The notes beneath the pieces were generated by a model. That model searched no databases, had not been told where the DNA came from, and was given only the letters and a program-made list of their open reading frames with translations. Source: DATLLN01 sp963797175 (GTDB taxonomy: Bacteria > Actinomycetota > Thermoleophilia > Gaiellales > JAICJC01). Taken from it: a stretch of DNA of 64,000 bases. The DNA lies in the NCBI GenBank assembly GCA_963797175.1, contig CAWCOL010000009.1, positions 372,001 through 436,000 on the forward strand, in the 5' to 3' direction. Below, piece after piece: positions 50,091 through 58,889 of this stretch; position 1 is the first letter of the stretch, and every line of letters begins with the position of its first letter. The position numbers were made by a program, and so were the translations under genes.

Positions 50091-51536
50091 ATGACTGAGC
50101 ACACCAACGTCGTCACGCTGATCCCCGGCGACGGCATCGGCCCCGAGGTCTCCTCGGCGGCCCGCCGCATCGTCGACGCAACCGGCGCGCCGATCACGTG
50201 GGACGTCCACGAGGCCGGCGCCGAGGTGTTCAAGCGAGGGCTGCCGTCCGGCGTCCCTCAGGACACGATCGACTCGATCGCACGCTCCCGTGTCGCCCTC
50301 AAGGGCCCGCTGGAGACACCGGTCGGCTTCGGCGAGAAGAGCGCCAACGTCACCCTGCGCAAGCTGTTCGAGACCTACGCCAACATCCGGCCGGCGCGGG
50401 AGCTGCCCGGCGTCGTCACGCCCTACACCGGGCGCAACATCGACCTGGTGGTGGTACGGGAGAACATCGAGGACGTCTACGCCGGCATCGAGCACATGCA
50501 GACGCCGGGCGTCGCCCAGTGCCTCAAGCTGATCTCACGCAAGGGCTGCGAGAAGATCGTCCGCCTCGCCTTCGAGTTCGCCCGCGCCGAGGGCCGCACC
50601 AACGTCGCCTGCGCGACCAAGTCCAACATCATGAAGCTGACCGAGGGGCTGCTCAAGCGCACGTTCGAGGAGATCGCGCCCGAGTACCCCGAGATCGAGG
50701 CGTGGCACGTGATCGTGGACAACTGCGCCCACCAGCTGGTCAAGCGGCCGGAGCAGTTCGACGTGATCGTGACGACGAACATGAACGGCGACATCCTCAG
50801 CGATCTCACCTCGGGGCTGATCGGCGGGCTCGGGTTCGCCTCGTCTGCCAACCTCGGTGCGGACGTCGCGATCTTCGAGGCCGTGCACGGCTCCGCGCCC
50901 AAGTACGCCGGCAAGGACACGATCAACCCGATGGCGATGATCGGCGCGGCCGTGATGATGCTGCGCCACCTGGGCCTGTTCGAGCAGGCAGCCGCGATCG
51001 AGAACGCCCTGCTGGCGACGCTCGAGGACGGCATCTTCACCCGCGACGTCAAGGGCGACGAGGGCTCGGTCGGCACCACGGCGTTCACCGACGCGGTGAT
51101 CGAGCGGCTCGACCGCAAGAGCCCGTCCTACCACGACCGCGAGTTCCGGCCGCTGAACGTGCCGGCGATGTCCACCGACCCGGTCACCGTCGTCGCGACC
51201 ACGCGGCGGGTGGTCGGGGCCGACGTGTTCGTCGAGTGGGACGGCACCGCGCAGGGGCTGGGGTCGCACGTCGAGGGGCTGGTCGGCGACGGCCCGCTGT
51301 CGCTGAAGATGATCGACAACCGGGGGACGCGGGTCTACCCGCCGACGGGGACGCCGACGGACAGCGTGGACGCATGGCGCTGCCGGTTCGTCACCCGCAA
51401 CGGCGCCGACATGACCGACGCCGACCTGCTCGCGCTGCTGGGCCGGATGACCGAGCCCGCCGCCTTCACGCACGTCGAGAAGCTGCACGTCTTCGACGGC
51501 GAGGACGGCTTCACGCGCGCCCAGGGCGAGGACTAG
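50091..51536 (+). CDS. icd: Isocitrate dehydrogenase
   Basis: 481 residues. LIPGDGIGPEVSSAARRIVD, DLVVVRENIEDVYAGIEHMQ and a substrate/metal region (NMNGDILSDLTSGLIGGLGF) define the isocitrate/isopropylmalate family. The extra C-terminal domain of about 140 residues matches the long Rickettsia/Thermus type of isocitrate dehydrogenase. NAD or NADP use is not decided. A TAGGCT element lies eight bases before the ATG, suggesting a leaderless vegetative promoter. It is unrelated to the flagellar genes. Confidence 0.92.
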   Translation: MTEHTNVVTLIPGDGIGPEVSSAARRIVDATGAPITWDVHEAGAEVFKRGLPSGVPQDTIDSIARSRVALKGPLETPVGFGEKSANVTLRKLFETYANIRPARELPGVVTPYTGRNIDLVVVRENIEDVYAGIEHMQTPGVAQCLKLISRKGCEKIVRLAFEFARAEGRTNVACATKSNIMKLTEGLLKRTFEEIAPEYPEIEAWHVIVDNCAHQLVKRPEQFDVIVTTNMNGDILSDLTSGLIGGLGFASSANLGADVAIFEAVHGSAPKYAGKDTINPMAMIGAAVMMLRHLGLFEQAAAIENALLATLEDGIFTRDVKGDEGSVGTTAFTDAVIERLDRKSPSYHDREFRPLNVPAMSTDPVTVVATTRRVVGADVFVEWDGTAQGLGSHVEGLVGDGPLSLKMIDNRGTRVYPPTGTPTDSVDAWRCRFVTRNGADMTDADLLALLGRMTEPAAFTHVEKLHVFDGEDGFTRAQGED

Positions 51537-51558
51537 CGCGATCTGAACTGGTGGGAGT

Positions 51559-51587
51559 GGCGGGGCGGACCCGGCGTCCGCCCCGCC
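51559..51587 (+). terminator. Terminator of icd
   Basis: GGCGGGGCGGAC (51559-51570) pairs perfectly with GTCCGCCCCGCC (51576-51587) around a five-base loop, 22 bp after the icd stop. The following 51588-51785 holds nothing recognisable. Confidence 0.7.
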
Positions 51588-51785
51588 CGCCTCCCGTCAG
51601 CCCGCGAGGCCCGGCACGGATGGACGGCCGGGCTTGCCGGACTGGGTCTCCGCTGTCGGCGTGGAGCCATTGCCCGTGAGCGGCACGCCGGCGCCGTCCC
51701 GGCCCAGAAGGCCGGTGCGGTGCGGAGCGTGGGAGACACCGATGCGCCGTGGAGCAAACGAGAGCATCGCCACAACCGTACGGGC

Positions 51786-51811
51786 AAAATCACAGAACGC
51801 AAAGCGTTCTG
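51786..51811 (-). terminator. Terminator of the ECF sigma operon
   Basis: On the minus strand CAGAACGC-TTT-GCGTTCTG, then TGATTTT: an intrinsic terminator with a short U tract, five bases after the stop codon of the small gene at 51817. Confidence 0.75.
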
Positions 51812-51816
51812 AAGGA

Positions 51817-52077
51817 TCAGCTGCCTGCGAGCTGCTGCCGGACGGCGGCGTTCAGGCCCGGGTGCGGCTCGAATCCCGCACCGCGCAGCGCCTGTTCGAG
51901 ATCGGCGGTGAGCTCGGCCCGGAAGGCCGCGTCCGTCTCCGCCAGCGCCAGCACCTGATCGATCGTCCTGCGCAGCCGCGGCAGCTCGATCGCCGCCTGC
52001 TCCCACGCCTCGGGGGCGGGAGGCAGCGCCGCGATCAGGTCGCCCAGCCGTCGTTCGTTGAAGTCTGTGTGTGTCAT
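51817..52077 (-). CDS. Small protein of the ECF sigma operon, unknown
   Basis: 86 residues from ATG 52077, overlapping the sigma stop by four bases. No membrane segment or cysteine motif is seen; it is mainly helical (ELPRLRRTIDQVLALAETDA). A soluble regulator of the sigma factor is possible from position alone. It is not recognised as a known anti-sigma family. Confidence 0.6.
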   Translation of the reverse strand: MTHTDFNERRLGDLIAALPPAPEAWEQAAIELPRLRRTIDQVLALAETDAAFRAELTADLEQALRGAGFEPHPGLNAAVRQQLAGS

Positions 52078-52637
52078 CCTGACCCACCTGACGCCGCCGC
52101 GGGATCCGATCTTCCCTCCATCGCCTCGCGCAGCTTGCCCAGGCAGCGGGAGATGCGGCTGGCGATCGTCCCCGAGGGGATGCCGAGCGCCCGGCCGATC
52201 ACGTCGTAGCTCTCGTCGCGGCGGAAGAACCGGTCGAGGATCTCGTTGCAGGCCTCGGGCAGCAGCCGCATCGCCGCGTCCACGTCGAGCGCCGTCTCGA
52301 TCCGCTCGAGGGAGCCGTCCACCTCGGCCTGCTCCACCGCCTCGGCGCCCTCCGGGCGGCGCTTGAGGGCGCGCAGACGGTCGATGCACAGCCGCCGCGT
52401 GACCTGGGCGATCCAGGGCCGCACGCTGTCGTCGTCGCGGATCTCGTCCAGGTGCAGGTAGAGCCGGGCGTAGACCTCCTGGAAGACGTCCTCGGCGTCC
52501 TGCTCGCCGAGCCGGTACGCCTGCTGGGCGATCGAGTAGACGTAGCGCGAGTAGAGCCGCACCAACTCGGCCCAGGCCGGCTCGTCGCCGGCCCTGCACC
52601 GGGTCAGCAGATCATGCGTCTCGCTGTCCACCGCCAT
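52074..52637 (-). CDS. ECF-type RNA polymerase sigma factor
   Basis: 187 residues. Region 2 reads LVRLYSRYVYSIAQQAYRLG and DVFQEVYARLYLHLDEI, with WIAQVTRRLCIDRLRA; region 4 has LLPEACNEILDRFFRRDESY and ALGIPSGTIASRISRCLGKL. It directs transcription of an unknown regulon. No ECF-specific promoter was identified upstream. It is coupled to the 86-residue gene downstream. Confidence 0.92.
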   Translation of the reverse strand: MAVDSETHDLLTRCRAGDEPAWAELVRLYSRYVYSIAQQAYRLGEQDAEDVFQEVYARLYLHLDEIRDDDSVRPWIAQVTRRLCIDRLRALKRRPEGAEAVEQAEVDGSLERIETALDVDAAMRLLPEACNEILDRFFRRDESYDVIGRALGIPSGTIASRISRCLGKLREAMEGRSDPAAASGGSG

Positions 52638-52693
52638 GGCCGGAATCTAGTGGAAGAACGCCTCCGGTGGGACAAAGCGGCCGCGCGGCGGCC

Positions 52694-53224
52694 TCACCTC
52701 GACGCCCGGCGGGCGGCGGCCGTCGCCTGGTCGACCAGCAGCGAGGACCGCCCCAGCGCGTCGCTCTGTGCCGTCGTGGTCAGGTTGACCGCGACCAGAT
52801 GGGCGCAGGCCCGGGTCGCGGCCTCGCACAGCAGGGCGGCCGCGACCGCGTCGGCGCGATGGGCCGGGTTGCAACGTCCCGCCGTCGCGGCGGCGAGCTC
52901 GGTCGCGGCTGCACAGGCCTCCTCCTCGGCGAGCGCGGCGTCCACCGCGGCGGCCAGGGCGCGCTCGATCGACTCGTCCCCGCCCTGCTCGATCGCCTCC
53001 AGGGCGGTGGCGTAGGAGAGCTCCACCCCCTCGGCACGGGCGGTCACGCGGAGCACCATCGCGTCCACCTGCGCCGCCACTCCTCCGGCCTCGGGCCAGT
53101 CTGCGGCCGATCGGGCGGCGACCTTGGCGACCAGCGCCATCGCGATCTCGACGACGCCGGCGACGGCCGTTCCGGCCGCGGGCGTGGGCGTCGCTCCGCT
53201 GAGTCGTTCTGCCAGCTCGAGCAC
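52694..53224 (-). CDS. Cyclodeaminase/cyclohydrolase-like protein (FTCD_C family)
   Basis: 176 residues. The start LAERLSGATPTPAAGTAVAG followed by MALVAKVAARSA resembles the formiminotetrahydrofolate cyclodeaminase domain (usual pattern PTPGGGSAA). It is all-helical. Members act on one-carbon-loaded folates, but the Gly-rich turn is degenerate (PAAGTAV), and no folate genes are nearby, so activity is uncertain. Confidence 0.7.
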   Translation of the reverse strand: MLELAERLSGATPTPAAGTAVAGVVEIAMALVAKVAARSAADWPEAGGVAAQVDAMVLRVTARAEGVELSYATALEAIEQGGDESIERALAAAVDAALAEEEACAAATELAAATAGRCNPAHRADAVAAALLCEAATRACAHLVAVNLTTTAQSDALGRSSLLVDQATAAARRASR

Positions 53225-53285
53225 CGTTCCTCACCTCCAGGGGGGTCATGACGACGGGCGGCTGTGCAACCCTATCGGAGGATCA

Positions 53286-54296
53286 GTGTCGACCCCGCTC
53301 TCACCTTCCCAGCCGCCGCGCCGTCGGCGGCTGCGGCGCATCCTGGTCGTCATGCTCGCGCTGGGCGCGTGCGCGGCGGGCGCCGCCGTGGCGGTGTTCG
53401 CAGCCGAGCGCCAGGCTCGGGCCAGCGCCGTGCCGACCACCTCCGCCCCGTCGACGCTGGCCGCGCCCGACTCCATGCCCTTCACCCAGGTCGCACCGAC
53501 CGCCGCGGCCCCCCGCACCGGCCGCCACCGCGCCGCCGACCCGCTGAACGCGCGGCATGCCTCCAGCCGCACGCTGCCCGGCGTCCGCGTCCGCGCCGGC
53601 ATCCTGATCGACGCCGGGTCGGGCCGCGTGCTGTGGATGCGGCGGGCGCACCTGGGCCTGCCGATCGCGAGCCTGACCAAGATGATGACGGCGCTGGTCG
53701 CGGTGCGGCCGGTCGAGCTGCACCGGATCGTCAAGGTGCGCGCGTCGTGGCTGGGGATCGGCGAGTCCAGCATCGATCTCGAGGCCGGGCAGCGGATCCA
53801 GATCGGCACGCTCCTGCGCGGGCTGCTGATGGTGTCCGGCAACGACGCCGCCAACGTCCTGGCGGACGTCCGCGCCGGCTCGCTGAGCGCCTTCGTCGCC
53901 CGCATGAACGCCCGCGCCCGCACGATGGGGCTGCGCAGCACCCACTTCTCGAACCCGTCGGGGCTGGTTGATCGCGGCAACCGCTCATCGGCCTGGGACC
54001 TGGCGAAGATCGGCCGCCAGCTGCTGCGCGAGCCGGTGCTGGCCGCGATCGTGCGACGCCGCACCGCCCCCGCTCCCCACAACGTCACCTGGGTCAACCA
54101 CAACAAGCTGCTGTGGCAGCTCCCGGGTGCGATCGGCCTCAAGACCGGCTACACGAACCTCGCCGGCTCGTGCCTCGCCTCGGCCGCCCGGCACGGCGGC
54201 CGGACGCTGATCGCGATCGTCCTGCACGCCTCCGGCGACGAGTTCGGCGCATCGGCGAAGCTGCTGCGCTGGGGCTTCCGCCACCCCCGCGCCTGA
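53286..54296 (+). CDS. D-alanyl-D-alanine carboxypeptidase (PBP5/6-like)
   Basis: 336 residues from GTG 53286 with GGAGG upstream; longer upstream frames are not supported. A membrane helix lies near 17-38, then a Pro/Thr-rich linker. Catalytic motifs: SLTK (Ser129, Lys132), SGN in VSGNDAANVLA and KTG in LKTGYTNLAGSCL. It trims peptidoglycan pentapeptides at the cell surface. The C-terminal anchor domain of PBP5 is missing; the N-terminal helix probably anchors it. Confidence 0.92.
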   Translation: MSTPLSPSQPPRRRRLRRILVVMLALGACAAGAAVAVFAAERQARASAVPTTSAPSTLAAPDSMPFTQVAPTAAAPRTGRHRAADPLNARHASSRTLPGVRVRAGILIDAGSGRVLWMRRAHLGLPIASLTKMMTALVAVRPVELHRIVKVRASWLGIGESSIDLEAGQRIQIGTLLRGLLMVSGNDAANVLADVRAGSLSAFVARMNARARTMGLRSTHFSNPSGLVDRGNRSSAWDLAKIGRQLLREPVLAAIVRRRTAPAPHNVTWVNHNKLLWQLPGAIGLKTGYTNLAGSCLASAARHGGRTLIAIVLHASGDEFGASAKLLRWGFRHPRA

Positions 54297-54320
54297 GCCA
54301 CCCGCGCGCGCGAACTGGAC

Positions 54321-55289
54321 CTACGCCAGCACGGTGGCGGCCAGTTCGGGCGAGATGTTCCCGCCGGAGATGACGAGCGCAACGCCGCGGCGACCGCGGG
54401 CGTCGATCAGGCCCGCCAGCAGCCCCGCGACCCCCACCGCCGCGGCGCCCTCGCAGGCAAGCTTTGCCCGCTCGTAGAGGAAGCGCATGCCCACGCGGAT
54501 CTGCGCCTCGTCCACCAGCACCAGCTCGTCCAGCAGCGCGGGCAGCATCGCCAGCGGCACGTCACCCGCCACGGGCGTGCGCAGCGCGTCGGCCAGCGTT
54601 TCGACGGGCGACAGCATCACCGGCTTGCCCGCCTCCAGCGCGAGCCGCATCGAATCGGAGCCGACCGGCTCGACGCCGATCACCCGTGCGCGGGGTAGCG
54701 CCGAGCGCACCGCCAGAGCAACGCCCGAGATCAATCCGCCGCCGCCGATCGGCACGATCACCGTGTCCAGGTCGGGCACCTGCTCCAGCAGCTCCAGGCC
54801 GACGGTGCCCTGCCCGGCGATCACGACCGGGTCGTCGTAGGGGTGCACGAGCACGCGGCCGGTCTCGGCCTGCAGCTCGCGCATGCGCGTCAGCGCCTCC
54901 AGGCTGCCGTTCGTCTCGAGATCGACCGTGGCGCCGTAGCCGCGGGTCGCCGCGATCTTCGTCTCGCTCGCACCCTGCCACATCACGATCAGCGCGTCCA
55001 CGCCCTCGTCGCGGGCGGCCAGCGCCAGCGCCTGGGCGTGGTTGCCCGCGGAGATCGTGATCACGCCCCGCTCCCGCTCCTCCGGCGTCAGCGCCGCCAC
55101 CCGCGCGAACGCCCCCCGGGCCTTGAACGCTCCCACGCGCTGGAACAGCTCCGCCTTCAGCCAGACCGGTGCCCCCACCAGCTCCGCCAGTGTGGTCGAG
55201 CGCAGCACAGGTGTGTGGTGCACGCGGCCCTCGATCGCCCGCCGGGCCGCATGGACGTCCTCGATCGACGGGACGGTGATGGTCGCCAT
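54321..55289 (-). CDS. Threonine dehydratase-like PLP enzyme
   Basis: 322 residues from ATG 55289. The PLP lysine is Lys56 (FQRVGAFKARGAF; usually TGSFK), with ISAGNHAQALALAARDE and the phosphate-binding IPIGGGGLISG-type segment. Without the regulatory ACT domain, this is the catabolic or serine/threonine dehydratase type, which deaminates threonine or serine to the 2-oxoacid. Serine racemase is a less likely option. It is divergent, with 25 bp between, from the FAD oxidase. Confidence 0.88.
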   Translation of the reverse strand: MATITVPSIEDVHAARRAIEGRVHHTPVLRSTTLAELVGAPVWLKAELFQRVGAFKARGAFARVAALTPEERERGVITISAGNHAQALALAARDEGVDALIVMWQGASETKIAATRGYGATVDLETNGSLEALTRMRELQAETGRVLVHPYDDPVVIAGQGTVGLELLEQVPDLDTVIVPIGGGGLISGVALAVRSALPRARVIGVEPVGSDSMRLALEAGKPVMLSPVETLADALRTPVAGDVPLAMLPALLDELVLVDEAQIRVGMRFLYERAKLACEGAAAVGVAGLLAGLIDARGRRGVALVISGGNISPELAATVLA

Positions 55290-55314
55290 CGTGCGATGGT
55301 ACCGGCAGCCGCCC

Positions 55315-56688
55315 ATGGCCGGACACCGACCCGCTCCCATCGACCAGCTGCGCCGGATCGTGTCGGACGAGCACGTGCTGGTCGACCGCGACCTGCTGGC
55401 GGGCCACGAGGTGGACTGGACCGGCCGGTTCCGGGGGCGCGCGGCGTGCGTCGTGCGGCCCGCCGACACCGCGCAGACGGCCGCGGTCGTCGAGCTGCTG
55501 GCCGGGCTGGGAGTGCCGATCGTGCCCCAGGGAGGCAACACCGGGCTGGTCGGCGGCGGCGTGCCGCGCGACGGCGAGGTGGTGCTCTCCACCACACGCC
55601 TGCGCACGATCGAGGCACCCGACCCGGGGGCGGGCCAGGTCACCGCGGGCGCCGGCGCCACGCTGGCCGAGGTGCAGGCCGTGGCCGCCGCGCACGGGCT
55701 GCGGCTGGCCGTCGACCTGGGCGCGAGGGACACGGCCACGGTCGGCGGCATGGCGGCGACCAATGCGGGCGGGGTCAGCGCGGTGCGGTTCGGCTCGATG
55801 CGCGCGCAGGTCGCCGGGCTGGAGGCGGTGACGGCCTCGGGCGCAGTCGTCTCACGGCTGGGCGGGCTGCTCAAGGACAACGCCGGCTATGACCTCACCG
55901 ACCTGCTGGTCGGGAGCGAGGGCACGCTGGGCGTGATCACGCGCCTCCGCCTGCGGCTGCGCCCTGCGGCCGGCCGGCGGGCGGCTGCGCTGCTGGGGCT
56001 GGATGGGATCCCGGCGGCCATCGCCGCAGCGGCGGAGCTGCTGGCTCGGCTGCCGGCGGTGGAGGCGGCCGAGCTGATGCTGGCGGACGGCATGCGGCTC
56101 GCCTGCGACCACCTGGGCCGTGCGCTCCCCCTGCCGGCGGAGCACCGCGCCTACCTGCTGGTCGAGGCCGCCGGGACCGAGCCGCAGGAGGACGTGCTGG
56201 CGGACGCGGTGGCCGGGCTGGCCGGCGTCGAGGACGCCGTGGTTGCGGAGGACGCCGCCGGCCGCGAGCGCCTCTGGGCGCTGCGTGAGGGCCACTCGGT
56301 CGCCGTCGCTGCGACCGGCGTTCCGCCCCACAAGCTGGACGTGACGCTGCCCCAGGCGCGCCTCGCCGAGTTCGTCGAACGCTGCGACGCGGCCGTGGCC
56401 CGGCTCGATCCCCACGCGCGCGTCATCACCTACGGCCACGTCGGCGACGGCAACCTGCACGTGAACGTGCTGGGGCCGGCGCCCGACGACGCTCGGGTGG
56501 ACGACACGGTGCTCGAGCTGGTCGCCGAGATGGGCGGCTCGATCAGCGCCGAGCACGGCATCGGCATCGCCAAGGCGCGCTACCTGCACCTGGGCCGGTC
56601 GGCGGCGGAGATCGACGCGATGTGGGCGATCAAGCGGGCGCTCGACCCGGCCGGCCTGCTCAACCCGGGCGTTGTCTTGCAGGCGTGA
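55315..56688 (+). CDS. FAD-linked oxidase, D-lactate dehydrogenase/GlcD family
   Basis: 457 residues from ATG 55315. The FAD-binding domain has PQGGNTGLVGGGVP, VGGMAATNAGG and VGSEGTLGVITRL; the C-terminal half has YGHVGDGNLHVNV and SAEHGIGIAKARYLH. These are hallmarks of VAO-type 2-hydroxyacid dehydrogenases (D-lactate, glycolate or 2-hydroxyglutarate). Substrate cannot be fixed. The upstream open frame overlaps the divergent dehydratase and is not used. Confidence 0.9.
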   Translation: MAGHRPAPIDQLRRIVSDEHVLVDRDLLAGHEVDWTGRFRGRAACVVRPADTAQTAAVVELLAGLGVPIVPQGGNTGLVGGGVPRDGEVVLSTTRLRTIEAPDPGAGQVTAGAGATLAEVQAVAAAHGLRLAVDLGARDTATVGGMAATNAGGVSAVRFGSMRAQVAGLEAVTASGAVVSRLGGLLKDNAGYDLTDLLVGSEGTLGVITRLRLRLRPAAGRRAAALLGLDGIPAAIAAAAELLARLPAVEAAELMLADGMRLACDHLGRALPLPAEHRAYLLVEAAGTEPQEDVLADAVAGLAGVEDAVVAEDAAGRERLWALREGHSVAVAATGVPPHKLDVTLPQARLAEFVERCDAAVARLDPHARVITYGHVGDGNLHVNVLGPAPDDARVDDTVLELVAEMGGSISAEHGIGIAKARYLHLGRSAAEIDAMWAIKRALDPAGLLNPGVVLQA

Positions 56689-56712
56689 CGCCTGGGCACA
56701 TGACCTGACCGT

Positions 56713-56740
56713 GGTGGGGCCGGCATGCGCCGGCCCCACC
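56713..56740. terminator. Bidirectional hairpin terminator
   Basis: A perfect 12-base stem, GGTGGGGCCGGC with its complement, around ATGC. It lies between the convergent FAD oxidase and allene-oxide-cyclase-like genes and can serve both. Confidence 0.75.
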
Positions 56741-56750
56741 ATGGGTCGGC

Positions 56751-57218
56751 CTACGGCTGGAGCTCGAACACGAAGTCGAAGTTGCCGTCGGCGCGGACGT
56801 GCAGGATCATCTGGCCGCGCGCGTTGCGGTACTGGCCGGTGCCGCCGGTGACGGCGAGCAGCGTCGTGGCGCGCGCGTCGAGGAACGGGCCCTCGACCGT
56901 GACCTGGCCACCCGGCAGGAACGTCGTCCACATGCACTCCCAGCGGCCCTGGGAGGCGCTTGCGCGCACGCAGTTGCCCTGGTCGGAGCCGACCCTCTGC
57001 GTGTTACCGGCGTTGAAGATGGGGTTGGCGAACGGCAGCTGATCGCCGGGCGAGTCGCCCCGCTTGCCGATGTCGATGACCTGGTCGGTGATCGGCCGCT
57101 CGACCACGTGGATGACGCGCGGCCCGGTCAGCTGGCTGCCGCCGCGGGCGACGGCGACCGCCGCGCCCGCGGTGACCGCGACGGCGACGACCGCCGCAGC
57201 GATGATCGTGCGCTTCAT
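56751..57218 (-). CDS. Secreted allene oxide cyclase/dirigent-like barrel protein
   Basis: 155 residues with an N-terminal signal sequence (about 1-26, ending VAVARG). GDSPGDQLPFANPIFNAG and FLDARATTLLAVTGGTGQYR resemble the bacterial allene-oxide-cyclase/dirigent barrel proteins. No enzyme activity has been assigned to most bacterial members. Two Cys residues could form a disulfide outside the cell. It stands alone; the 233 bp upstream hold no clear feature. Confidence 0.7.
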   Translation of the reverse strand: MKRTIIAAAVVAVAVTAGAAVAVARGGSQLTGPRVIHVVERPITDQVIDIGKRGDSPGDQLPFANPIFNAGNTQRVGSDQGNCVRASASQGRWECMWTTFLPGGQVTVEGPFLDARATTLLAVTGGTGQYRNARGQMILHVRADGNFDFVFELQP

Positions 57219-57451
57219 GGTTGACCCCCTGTCGATGGCTGGAACTCGGGCGAATTTAGATGATTGATCCCACGAACTCCACGGCTCCGGAAGGGGCCCA
57301 GCGAGGCCCAGACGCCACGCGCGTCCTTGAACAGGCTTGATTCAGCCTGCCCTGCGGACGCCCGCGTGGTCTGAGCGACGCTGGATCCGCCCCCGGAGCC
57401 ACGGATCCCATGGGATCAACCATCACCACGCCGTGCCCCGCCGGGGCGAGC

Positions 57452-58849
57452 TCAGTGGGGTGGCATGAACGGCGCGACCAGGCGCGTGCGGGCGGCCGGG
57501 CGGCCGGTGGCGTCCTCGCGGCGGTCGGCGGCGCCCAGCACCGCGACGATCGCACGGGAGGCCGCGAATCGCAGCGGCTCGGGCTCCCAGCGCGGGCTGC
57601 GGTGGTTGACCCAGGGCAGGGCCGTGAGATCGGTGTCCCGGCCCAGCGCGAGGTCGGCGAGCGTCCGGCCGGCGACGTTGGCCGCGACGACGCCGTGCCC
57701 CGAGTAGCCGCCCGCCCAGCCGGTGCGGGAGGCGGGGTCGAAGCTGATGCTCATGCTCCAGTCGCGGGGGACGCCCAGCGGGCCGCCCCAGTGGTGGGTG
57801 ACGGCGGCGTCCTGCGTCCCCGGGAAGCGCCGTCGCAGGGTGCCGACCAGGCGGCGGCGGACGTCGGCGTTGCGCTCGTGCTGCTGGTCGATGGGCGACC
57901 CCAGCCGGTAGGGCGCGCCGCGCCCGCCGATTGCGATCCGGTCGTCGACCGTGCGCTGTGCGTAGAAGAAGAGGTGGTGGACGTCGGCGACCAGCTCGCG
58001 GCCGGCCCATCCCAGCTGATCCCAGGTCTCCGCCGGCAGCGGCTCGGTCGCGACCATCAGCGAGTACAGGGGCAGGAACCGGCGGCGCTCGCCGGCCAGC
58101 TCGGTCGTGTACGCCTCGGTTGCGCGCAGCACCGTCCCGGCCGTGACCGTGCCCTGCGTGCAGCGCACGCGGCCGGCCCCCAGCTCGAGCGCCTCGGTGC
58201 GCTCGTGGATGACGACGCCCAGCCGGTCACAGGCCGTCGCCAGCCCGCGCACCAGCCGCCCCGGGTCGATCCGGGCGCCGTGCGGGGAGAAGGTCGCCGC
58301 CACGGCGCCCTCGACGCGGACGCGCCCGGCCAGCTCGTCCGGCTCCAGCAGGCGCGTGTCGTCCTCCCCCAGGCCGAGCTGCCGGGCGCTCTCCAGCCGC
58401 TCCAGCAGCCGCCGCCGCTGCGGCTCGCTGGTGGCGACGAACAGCATGCCGCCGTGGACGTATCCGCAGTCGATCCCCTCCGCGTCCGCGACCCTGCCGA
58501 TCTCGGCCACCGCCGCGTGCGTCTGCCGCTCCGCCCGCAGCACCGCCTCCATGCCGCCGCGGCGGGCGTAGAGCCGCGCGCTGCCGGAGACGCCGCCGGA
58601 AGCCCAGCCGCCGTTTCGCCCGGACGGCCCGAAGCCGGCGATCTCGCGCTCCAGCACCGTCACCCGCAGGTCGGGCGCGTGCTGCTTCAGGTAGTAGGCC
58701 GTCCATAGCCCGGTGAAGCCGGCGCCGACGATCGCGACGTCGCAGTCCGCGTCGCCGGCCAGCGCCGGGCGCGGCTGGAGGTCCTCGCCGAGCCCATCCA
58801 GCCAGAGGCTGCGCTCGCGGTAGCGGGCCTGAAGCGTGCGGTCGGCCAT
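57452..58849 (-). CDS. FAD-dependent oxidoreductase (DAO family)
   Basis: 465 residues from ATG 58849. An N-terminal Rossmann motif (DVAIVGAGFTGLWTAYYLK), then FGPSGRNGGWASGG, and a C-terminal GYSGHGVVAANVAGR are typical of the amine oxidase group related to gamma-glutamylputrescine oxidase and glycine/sarcosine oxidases. It would oxidise an amine or N-methyl amino acid with release of peroxide. It follows efeB by 40 bp and may be part of that operon; the substrate is unknown. Confidence 0.85.
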   Translation of the reverse strand: MADRTLQARYRERSLWLDGLGEDLQPRPALAGDADCDVAIVGAGFTGLWTAYYLKQHAPDLRVTVLEREIAGFGPSGRNGGWASGGVSGSARLYARRGGMEAVLRAERQTHAAVAEIGRVADAEGIDCGYVHGGMLFVATSEPQRRRLLERLESARQLGLGEDDTRLLEPDELAGRVRVEGAVAATFSPHGARIDPGRLVRGLATACDRLGVVIHERTEALELGAGRVRCTQGTVTAGTVLRATEAYTTELAGERRRFLPLYSLMVATEPLPAETWDQLGWAGRELVADVHHLFFYAQRTVDDRIAIGGRGAPYRLGSPIDQQHERNADVRRRLVGTLRRRFPGTQDAAVTHHWGGPLGVPRDWSMSISFDPASRTGWAGGYSGHGVVAANVAGRTLADLALGRDTDLTALPWVNHRSPRWEPEPLRFAASRAIVAVLGAADRREDATGRPAARTRLVAPFMPPH

Positions 58850-58889
58850 GGCCCGGCAACGTAGCCCGGCCCATGGCCGCGACGCGCAG